Positions 55,694 through 64,000 of a DNA stretch of 64,000 bases are shown here, one piece after another. Location of the stretch: the NCBI RefSeq assembly GCF_000485595.1, contig NW_014577192.1, positions 32,661-96,660 on the forward strand. The letters are read 5' to 3'. The translations under genes and the position numbers were made by a program. How positions within the stretch are numbered: position 1 is the first letter of the stretch; the number at the start of each line of letters is the position of its first letter. Source of the stretch: Priapulus caudatus. Taxonomy: Eukaryota > Priapulida > Priapulimorpha > Priapulimorphida > Priapulidae. The notes below the pieces were generated by a model. That model saw only the letters and a list, made by a program, of their open reading frames with translations, searched no databases and had not been told where the DNA came from.

Positions 55694-58600
55694 CTAAAAG
55701 ATTGCGAAAAAATGTTTTAAACTCCTGGCAAGCAGCAGTAAGAACCATACAAGAATGTACTCATTCTGCTGTGTGAAGTAAGTTGTGATCCTGTTGTAAT
55801 ACCTCTCGGTCTTATTTGGTTGAGAGCTGGCGCTAACTTCCCGCTGAGGCGATCCAGACTTCTGTGCCTTCTTCCCACTAGCAGCCTCCTTCTCATTTCC
55901 TTCCTGTTCGGTGTCAGCTGGTCCCGCTAGAAAGCGGCAAGAATAATTCACCTACATAATTTATTAACAAATCGATGTTTCACACGCAAAAAGGCACGCT
56001 ATAAGCTATAAGCTATAAGCTATCGGGAGTCGTCTGCTTTGGTTAGCCTTCTGTAGTAAAGTCATTCACTCACGCCTCCCCATCCAAAATTATCCTAGAA
56101 CTTGTACCGACGTAAAAAAAAAAAATATCGGCGAGGCTCGAATGAGTTCTGTGTGGATGCATACATGCGGTAGCTACGACTGATGCGGCAGCAGAGGCCG
56201 GTGGCTTCGAGGAAGCCGGCTCTGTCGGCTTCATCTGTACAGGGTGGTGGGCCTTCACGGTGCCGGCTGTCGACGTAAGAATCTTGCTCGAGACGGCCGC
56301 CGAACCGTGCGACATCCTGTTACCTGAGTTACGAGCCGGTGAGGCCGGCTCACTCTTTATGTGATCTTCAACAAGTTGGCTGAAGAGCAAGATTGAGCGG
56401 TGTCAGTCTAAACTGCGCTTTGCGTCGGAACGTGTTGTGCCACGTCAGGCAGACGCCCGTGTCGGTTGTTGACAAAAACGCACAAATAACAATTGCAAAC
56501 GAACGAGTTTGAAATAAAAAGTCGAGTTGTAAAACATGAAATTGTACATTTATCTTAATAGAATATTACTTCCAAATTACTCTTTATAGTAATTCTGTGG
56601 CAACAATTGTTATATGGGAGAGGGGCGTTCCAATTCATACCCATCTTGATAAACACCTACAGGGCATTGTTGCCATTACTAAAAGACACATTTCTTTATT
56701 CACAAATGAGCAAAGCGTGAGAGGATTCAGTACGGTGCTTACCTCATGCGAGCTACGAGCGTCGCGGTGCTTGGGGCAGCGCCCTCCACACTCGAATCAG
56801 CGCTGTGAATGGGCATCTGCTCTAGGCTCTCGTCCAATAGCGACTCCGTGTCTGAAAAGCCGGAACAACGCCGAATCACATCTCACGCTCAGAGAAAGCG
56901 ACACTCGTTGGGGTGGAGCGTAAGAGCGGTGGAGGGAATGCAGGTAACCGACACAAGTTGTCCTCTCGTGGAGAAAATACTGTATACGCTGTATATTTCG
57001 CAGTGGTTTAATTTACGCGAATGCGTCCCCAACCACGAAAATAACAACACGCAAATAATTCATACCGATTAATACCGAATAATTCATAATTTACCGACTG
57101 CGAAATTAACCACTCGCGGAATTGTCCGTCAAGTCTGAATTCGCGAAAATATCTGTACGCGAAAAATACGGCGTATACAGTACGGGTGCCAATTTCACGG
57201 TCAACGACAAAGAGGCTGCAAATCTGCTGCCAGCATGTGTTTGCCTCGACATTATACTCACCCAGCATACAGGGAAGGCTTCCTCTTCGCTCGTGGGGGA
57301 AGCCGCCGGGGAAGCCGTCACCGAGGGTTCGCAGGCGCACCGTGTTGCTCGTGGCCGTGCCGCTCGCTCGCATCTCAGCACCTACAATAGAACGCTGGGC
57401 GAGTGAGTGACAAGTCACTGCGGTCGAGAAGGGACCAGTAAGCCCCACACTAAGCGTCAGCTGTGGAATGCTCTCGCAAGAATATACTTAACAAACTCAA
57501 ACTCAAACTCGATATGATTTTATGGTACATGATGAGGCAAATACAGACAAGGGACATACATGTATGCTGGTAGTAAGGTCTCCGACTTATTCCGGTACTT
57601 TACTTACATTAATACGTTGTTATTGTTACAAATTACGTTTGTTTTAATACATTTGCAGAAGGCTCACAAAACTGCAGTTGGCATCTGGTACGCATGCATG
57701 CGTGCGTGCACAGCGTTGCATCGTAATAACAAAATAGAAATTCTGTTGTCCGAAATGTAAATTAAACATAAAAAATTGTAAGCATCCATTAGTGTGTACA
57801 CGCGAGTGTGCGTGCGTGTGCGCGTGTATAAGTGGTGTGTGTAAACAGGCACCAGGTTGATGCTGGGGGACTACCTACATTCCTGCCTGCTGGACTTGCT
57901 GCCCCGTGACGGTGAAGACGAACCCACGGCTGCAGCTGTCGTCGGGATGTTCACGTCAGACAGTCGGAAAAACGACTTCGTCGTCCTCTGATCTGGAGGA
58001 TCGACAGAACAACAACACAATATTAGCACCGACAACAACAAGCATAACGCACGCATGATTGAACTACGCAGCGAGTACCTATAGAAGTATTACATTAGTT
58101 AATCGAACGTGGCGAAGGTCGTACCTTAGTCGCAACAACCGGAACAAATGTAGGCGAAAAATAGATGTCAGAGAATTAATTGGTCTCTCCCTATCTTCGT
58201 CTATGATTCTACGGCCTTCTGCAGCAGAGGCTCTCTAATGTTCGACAATGTACATCGTCACGCGACAACTACAGTAACCATGGTGATAACATGACGATGT
58301 GATCACCTGGGCACTGCGAATGACTGTGAGGGCTTCGCGTCGTGGGATGGGGGGGGGCAACATCTGATGGGGGGCAGCATCTCATGGGGGCAGCATCTGA
58401 TGAGAGGGGGCAGCATCTGATGGGAGAGCGTCTGATGGGGGGGGGCAACATCTGATGGGGGGGGGCAGCATCTGATGGGAGAGCATCTGATGGGGGGAGG
58501 CAGCATCTGATGGGGGAGCAGCATCTGATGGGGGGGCAGCATCTGATGGGGAGGCAGCATCTGATAGGGGGGCCGTCTCCACACTTACTGAGCGGCTGCG

Positions 58601-59031
58601 GCCGGCTCTGTAGATCCCACATCGTCTGCGCAGCCTCCTCCGCCTGCCTGTCCTGCATGTCGAGCAGCTGCAGCAGCACCGTCTCGTCGTCTGCCAGCGT
58701 TGGCTTCGCGCATCCGCCTCCGCCGCCGCCGCCGCCGGGCGACTTAGTCGCCTCGCAGGGCTGTGCGAGCGCGTCTCCGCTACCCTGCTGCCAGGAGGCG
58801 CTGCGTTCAACGTCGTTGTCGCCGGACCTGGTACGCACGCAACGACGACAAATATTGTTAAGTAACGATCTGGTTTGTATCGATATTATCCGATTGATTG
58901 ATGGAATAAATTATTTATCACCTAATAATAATAATAACTAAAAATATCAGTGTGCTTGCCAGTTATGTGCATTCTATCTGCTTCTGATCTATCTTCGCGT
59001 GTCACACACACGCACGCACGCGCTCACGCAC

Positions 59032-59068
<37 letters not shown>

Positions 59069-59108
59069 TACGCACGCTCGCGCGCGCGCGCACACACGCA
59101 CGCGCACG

Positions 59109-59139
<31 letters not shown>

Positions 59140-61280
59140 ATCACCGAATGCACGTGGGTGCATGCATGCACGCACGCACGTACGCACACACACGCATGCA
59201 TCATACATGGTTTCCTCGTCGACGTCGTTCTCATCGTTCGACTGCTCCATCAGGTCCTCCTCCAACAGCTCCTGCTCCAGCTCCCCCTCACTCAGCTCCT
59301 CCTGTAGCACGACAAACAACAGGATCACTCACGTACCTCCTCCTCCTCCTCCACCACTGACCGCCGTTCACCCAGCTGCCTGGACGCGGTGCTGCCCAGA
59401 AGATCATTGTCAAAAACACAACAAGAGCAATCGGAGATAGCAAACCTCTGCCACAGCGTAACAGTCTAACAGCAAACCCCCATCTTGCTTGGTACACCCA
59501 ATATAGCGTTTGGTAAAATTTTCAAAAATTTGAAAAAAAATCCTAAGTTTTGATGAATTTTGTATGCGTCCGACGTCTTCCACACACACACACAAAATAT
59601 CCTGGATCCAGATCTGGATCCGGATCATCACCAAATCAATTGGTTGTTGGCCCAAAACCAACCCGTCAAAAAAATTTCATCAAAATCCGTCCGTAGCTTT
59701 TTGAGATATCCTGTTGACAGACAAACCAACAAACAAACCAACACCCAACAAACTAACAGGGGCGAAAACATAACCTCCTTGGCGGAGGTGATTAGTCCTA
59801 ACATTAGTCTTAACATTAACGTTTCTACATAGATCGTTTACAAAAACATGCTACCTACCTAACTTACTTACCCACCTTTAAAAAACAGGGTCAGGTACAA
59901 GAAAACTATATATACAATTTTTAAGGTGACCCTACAGTGCTAACTGAGGCCTGAGCACAGTTGTATGCAAGCCGTTGCTGACGTCATCGCCAAAAATATC
60001 CGTGAAAAATATGGGCAGCAGAGCGAGACGTGAACTCCCGTACGTACGACATCGCTCTTGTTGCTACGGTAACGTGGGTCGTCGCCAAGGCAATGCGACA
60101 ACTTACCTGAGTGTTGTTGTCGTCGCTGACATCGTCGTCCATGTCGCTGTTGTTTTCGATGCCGTCTGCGTGCGCGCACGTCGGCATGGCGACGTGTGGC
60201 GGGCTTGGCTTCGGGTGGCAAGGAATGTGCGAGCTATCACTGCGCGCGTAGTTGTAGAACACTGCAACAACATGCAACACTGTGCAACTACAAGCAACAT
60301 GATGCAGCAACACACAACAACATGCCGAGGAAAGACCGTTTGCGACACTTACAAACGGTCATCTTGTCAATCATTGGGTCGCCCTCAATAAAAATAATTG
60401 TAAATTGTGATCAAACTATTAAAACACAATATATTCGTATTTTTTACCATCTGTTGATACTATTACGGAATATACACCCCGACCCACGCATGCTTATGGT
60501 CTAGAGAGAGCCCGAGGTTCTGCCCTCAGTCCCCTACTGCTATATTTCCCCTTACTCATGGCATGGTGTGCACTTACTTGGTGACTGCGCTTTCTTTCCA
60601 GCCGATCCTTGGTTCCTCGAAAGCTCTATCGCAATTCTCTGGAAAAGACGAAGTCAGAATGATTTAATTTAGACAGCGGCGTTGTTACGTGCAAACACTA
60701 TCGCTTATAGCGTGCTCAGGCCAAAACAAAATATGTGTGGTTACCGTTACATGCCGAAAAAAAATAGGGTAGGTAGGTAGGTAGGGAAAATATTTTATTT
60801 TCTTGAAATATTTTATTTACGAACCATGTCCGAAGGATGTGCGTTGTGCCTTTTGAAGCAGGAACTGTCCAATTCATTTTTATTTTTTATTTTTTATTTT
60901 ATTTAAAAAAAAAAAATTTGACTTTAAAGGCTTTGACAATAAAATGTTTAGGGTCGCTGGGAATAAATAGGGTCGGTCGGGAAACCGTAACCACACCTAT
61001 ATTTTGTTTTGACCTCACTCATAACGAACTCTGCTGCCTTTGACTGATAACGGATTAATTAAACATGGACTGATTTCGATGTACGCCGAGTCGATTCACG
61101 GTCACGACCACGCGGGAAATCCGAAGAAGACGACAAAACATACCTCTTTCAGATCGTTGTTCTGTGAAACGAGCTGCGAATTCGTCGTTTCTAGTTGAGT
61201 GACATACCACTGCTGGTCCCTGCACTTCTGATAGAAAGTGGGTGGCCTCACTTGAAACCTTAGCACGAGTGTATCGGTCT
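55694..61280 (-). CDS. Unrecognised multi-exon gene, C-terminal 488 residues in ten exons
   Basis: Ten minus-strand exons join in one open frame: 61280-61144, 60638-60578, 60261-60107, 59301-59207, 58827-58589, 57992-57879, 57381-57271, 56851-56743, 56379-56165 and 55926-55694 (stop TAG). Each donor is GT (GTATGT, GTAAGT, GTAAGT, GTATGA, GTAAGT, GTAGGT, GTATGC, GTAAGC, GTATGC) and each acceptor AG, and all nine split phases agree, which is unlikely by chance. The first exon starts with two bases of a codon, so the 5' part is missing. From the N-terminal side: LVLRFQVRPP like the end of a folded domain (1-10s), a likely coiled coil (about 22-55), an Asp/Glu-rich region (about 98-148), eight glycines (about 180-187), a helical segment with VLLQLLDMQDRQAEEAAQ (about 199-216), and then Ser/Thr/Pro/Ala-rich low complexity. 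The last 22 residues are hydrophobic, possibly a weak membrane anchor, unless the final exon ends at a GTATTA donor before them. I do not recognise the family. Confidence 0.72.
58330..58585. repeat. 18-20-bp minisatellite (GGGGCAGCATCTGATG)
   Basis: About thirteen units of GCAGCATCTGATGGGGGG with short variants, in the intron just past the GTAAGT donor of the exon 58827-58589. If the intron were retained, the frame would stay open through the repeat as a Cys/Pro/Ala-rich tail. Confidence 0.9.
58995..59200. repeat. CA/ACGC-rich tract
   Basis: Imperfect CA and ACGC repeat in the intron just beyond the exon that ends at 59207. Confidence 0.9.
59623..59790. mobile_element. Dispersed SINE-like repeat
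   Basis: It contains ATCCGTCCGTAGCTTTTTGA, GACAGACAAACCAACAAACA and the end AACATAACCTCCTTGGCGGA. From memory, this kind of sequence is widespread in marine animal genomes; I cannot name the family without a library search. It lies in an intron of the minus-strand gene. Confidence 0.6.
60722..61011. mobile_element. About 290-bp element with CAAAACAAAATAT inverted ends
   Basis: Left CAAAACAAAATATGTGTGGT and right ACCACACCTATATTTTGTTTTG are inverted repeats; GGTAGGTAGGTAGGG inside the left end and AGGGTCGGTCGGGAAACCG inside the right end may extend the pairing. The middle is AT-rich. It sits in the intron between the first two visible exons of the minus-strand gene. Confidence 0.65.
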
Positions 61281-62220
61281 CTAAAGACAGAGACAGGTCA
61301 GGCACTGTTAGTTGAGCGCAGAATGGCAGCATAGTAAACGACATGAGGTAGGAGAATTCCCCACCATGTGCCAAGATAGCAGAATGTATATCAAAGACAC
61401 AAAGACAAACACAGGTATATAATATCACAAGATATCAGTGTACAAAATATCAAAGCGGCAGTGACAGACCTGGAAACAATATATCAAATCATAAAAGACG
61501 AAAGCTGTAGAGCTACAGGGAAAAGATATCACAACAAATCACAACAATCATCACTTGACCCGCCAATGCCCACGGTCTCGTTGTCAGAAACAAAATTAGT
61601 CTGTACATTAATATTGTAATCTTTATTATTAAATTAAGATCTTAATATTGACTTTTTCTCGTAAGCAACAGAATTGTATTTCATAAAGTTATGAGGAAAG
61701 AAATTTGTCTCAAAAAACTTCCTGATGATGTTTCCTGCAACAGTGAAAAAGTGAACGACATCAAGAACAACGTTAAGACTCAATTTCTTTCCGACAACGG
61801 GCCCCAGAACTCCATCTGACCAACTTATAGCCCATATAGAACCATCACAAGTCGTGACTGTTAAAGTGATTACGTCACCGTAAATAGTAAAAAATAAAAA
61901 AAATATTTCCACTTTTTCACAAAATATAAGTAATTCTGTTCACTTTTTATGGTTCAATTGCTGCATTATACTTCTTATTTTACTATTATTGTTCGATGTG
62001 AACATACACTCGTGATGCATACATAGCCTATAGCAAGCAATTAATGTCAGTAACACTGATATCAAATCGTCCAGGTTTTTTGGATTTTTAACTAGTTGAG
62101 AAACAATCTTATCAGGTAAGAATTTGACGATACGTTTAGTGTACAAAAATGGCAACAAAAATTTTACAAATTTTACCATAGAAAATTCGTGACGTAGTCA
62201 ATTTAACCAAGTGCGCAGCC
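61281..62220. other. AT-rich DNA with a diverged dispersed repeat
   Basis: No further upstream exon of the minus-strand gene could be supported. A minus frame at 61634-61912 is open (92 codons) but AT-rich and unconvincing. The part 62040-62200 resembles 28040-28230. Confidence 0.4.
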
Positions 62221-62261
62221 ACCTAACCATGGTCATCGACGACGACGGGAACACGTGGCCC

Positions 62262-62665
62262 CTGCGCATACCTGTGGGTCGTACCTGTGAGCACGCGCAT
62301 ACCCGTGGGTCGTACGTGTGAGCACACGCGTACCTGTGGGTCGTACCTGCGAGCACACGCGTACCTGCGAGCACACGCGTACCTGCGAGCACACGCGTAC
62401 CTGCGAGCACGCGCATACCTGTGGGTCGTACGTGTGAGCACACGCGTACCTGTGTGTCGTACCTGCGAGCACGTGCATACCTGTGGGTGATACCTGTGAG
62501 TCGTACGTGCGAGCACGCGCATACCTGTGGGTCGTACCTGCAAGCACGCGCGTACCTGTGGGTCGTACCTGCGAGCACGTGCGTACCTGTGGGTCGTACG
62601 TGCGAGCACGCGCATACCTGTGGGTCGTACCTGCAAGCACGCGCGTACCTGTGGGTCGTACCTGA
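62262..62665. repeat. 31-bp minisatellite (GTACCTGTGGGTCGTACCTG)
   Basis: About thirteen units of 31 bp (measured 62523 to 62554) containing GTGGGTCGTACCTGCGAGCA, some shortened to an 18-bp ACCTGCGAGCACACGCGT form near 62350-62405. Since 31 is not a multiple of three and the unit has no stop, several frames on both strands are open throughout. Confidence 0.95.
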
Positions 62666-63026
62666 AGTCTGCGCCTGTTTGCATGCTCTACCCTCACGGG
62701 ACACAACGTACATGTATATCTACTTACAATGTGCATGTCAAGTAATAATAATAATGATCAATTTTTCAGCAGCCGCCCGGCTGCCTGGCGATAGAGGTTA
62801 AGGTGCTATAATAACATGTTCCCAGCCATGCGTACAGTACCAGTCTAGACCACTTAAAATTCAGCCCAGTGACACAGCAGCTGATGTGAGAATTAACACG
62901 GACATATATATATGCGGATTTAAATCGTGGGATCTGTGTATAGACTAGGTGTCACCTGCCTATTCCAGTGTCTCCTGGTGGGTAAAATCACTCTATATAT
63001 GCGAAATTCTCATGTAGTGTTGTCAA
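62666..63026. other. Intergenic DNA, no gene recognised
   Basis: Ordinary AT-rich sequence. Nothing supported. Confidence 0.45.
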
Positions 63027-63451
63027 TCGGTTGTCATTTCGTAATCGATCATCGGTTGGACCCAAGTAACCGATGATCGGTTACAATCGGTTACTCGGGG
63101 TGTTGAATGCCTGCGTGTGCGTAACGTTGTGTGCATGTACGTGTGTGCATGTATGTGCTTGTTTAACCTTGTTTACTGTTTGTTTTGCACTGTTTACTAC
63201 TGTGTGTATAATACATGTATGTTAATAAAGGATAACTTGTATAGTAGCGATGATATCTCTGATTCTCATCACTTTTCCCAAATTTTTTTCCCCCGATGAA
63301 ATCGATGATGGATTTTGATAACCAAGCGCTTGGTTCGAGCCACTGTTCAACCGATGATCGAGTATAATCGATGATCGTGACATCACTAAGCGCTTGGTTC
63401 GAGCCACTGTTCAACCGCTGATCGAGTATAATCGATGATTGTGACATCACT
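63027..63451. repeat. CGATGATCG-rich DNA with a 64-bp tandem duplication
   Basis: Many copies of AATCGATGATCG/AACCGATGATCGGTTA (63027-63095 and 63290-63440), several palindromic. AAGCGCTTGGTTCGAGCCAC starts at 63324 and again at 63388, an almost exact 64-bp direct duplication to 63451. Confidence 0.85.
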
Positions 63452-64000
63452 ATTCTCATGTTATAATATATAGCACTTTAGCAGACGATGACAATTACTT
63501 CACCACCTGCACCATTTATTATTCAGTCAATGCTGTACAACACTTGCAATTAATCAGTGTACATGCGTAATCATATAGTAATCACCACATTAATTAGCTA
63601 TGGTCCTTATGCTAGTGATTCATCATGCAATAATGTGTACATTAACAACCAATTAATACTAAATAGCTGACCAATAACCAGGTGGATTTCAGGACTGCCT
63701 CTATACCTTACCTGATCACCATAAAGCTGATAATAAACCATGCTAATGATTGCTCATGTCACCAATTACCCAAAAGCAAAAGTAGGCCTTATAGACTAAG
63801 GGCATGGGGCCTAAGATAAAATATTGCTTGTTTTCCCTTTACCGACCGACTCGCCAAAACGTCGCTACTCGACACATTTTATTGGCCGATTAAAACAAAA
63901 CAAAAATTATTTCGTTTCGCAAAAAAAAATCAAATTCGTTCCGCAAAAACATATACACAAAACAGAATATACAATATACATACACACATCTTGTCAAAAC
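63452..64000. other. AT-rich intergenic DNA
   Basis: AT-rich with several CCAATTA/TTAATTA motifs and an A-rich end. No gene or clear repeat. Confidence 0.45.

Noticed and set aside
60103-60348. Alternative frame through the exon 60261-60107 using a nearer acceptor
   Set aside because: An acceptor at CGCGCAG gives a Thr/Arg-rich frame. The acceptor TTGTTGCAG with a better pyrimidine tract gives an acidic frame that joins in phase with both neighbours.
63324-63345. tRNA-like B box (GGTTCGAGCC)
   Set aside because: No matching A box, acceptor stem or anticodon arm at the right spacing; it belongs to a 64-bp duplication.

Overview
The window is eukaryotic, almost certainly a metazoan and probably a marine invertebrate. 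It contains split genes with GT-AG introns whose phases match from exon to exon, AATAAA poly(A) signals, abundant dinucleotide microsatellites and small inverted-repeat (MITE-like) transposons. One dispersed repeat at 59.6 kb is of a kind common in marine animal genomes. I cannot name the species. There are no rRNA genes, tRNA genes, CRISPR arrays or bacterial operons that I can support. Positions of repeat edges in low-complexity DNA are approximate.

Layout. About 0-46.5 kb is gene-poor and repeat-dominated: GA, CA, GT, CT, ATGT, ACGA and GAC/GTC arrays, several minisatellites (9 to 45-bp units) and a composite satellite module at 7.2-27 kb. That module combines an AT-rich core, GA tracts, an octamer (AGCATCCC/GGGATGCT) satellite, CA tracts, a GGTGGGTGTAT-type minisatellite and short single-copy-like blocks. 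It occurs as two overlapping copies (7.7-14.5 kb), a third direct copy (14.7-19.3 kb) and one exact inverted copy. The exact arms are 7700-10659 and 24066-27025, 2,960 bp each with no indel. A 25-N scaffold gap lies at 14475-14499. The direct copies differ mostly by single-base indels, which suggests poorly polished long-read sequence. Between the arrays are AT-rich non-coding blocks (6.5-7.1, 32.0-32.7, 35.5-35.7 and 40.6-41.0 kb) that look like regulatory DNA by motif content only.

About 46.6-61.3 kb holds the genes. (1) TMEM97 (sigma-2 receptor, EXPERA family), minus strand, three exons, complete. (2) A UPF0561/C2orf68 homologue, plus strand, five exons, divergent from TMEM97, with a promoter-like cluster (TATAAAA, NRF1-like site, three CCAAT boxes). 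Its second intron carries a 1.07-kb foldback element and a 317-bp MITE. (3) A minus-strand gene whose last ten exons (488 codons in register) lie at 55694-61280, convergent with C2orf68. It encodes an acidic, serine-rich, coiled-coil-containing protein that I do not recognise; its 5' end is not seen. A possible 73-residue hydrophobic ORF lies just beyond TMEM97. From 61.3 to 64 kb there are only repeats and non-coding DNA. TMEM97 and C2orf68 are housekeeping-type genes; nothing in the sequence links the three genes into one pathway.
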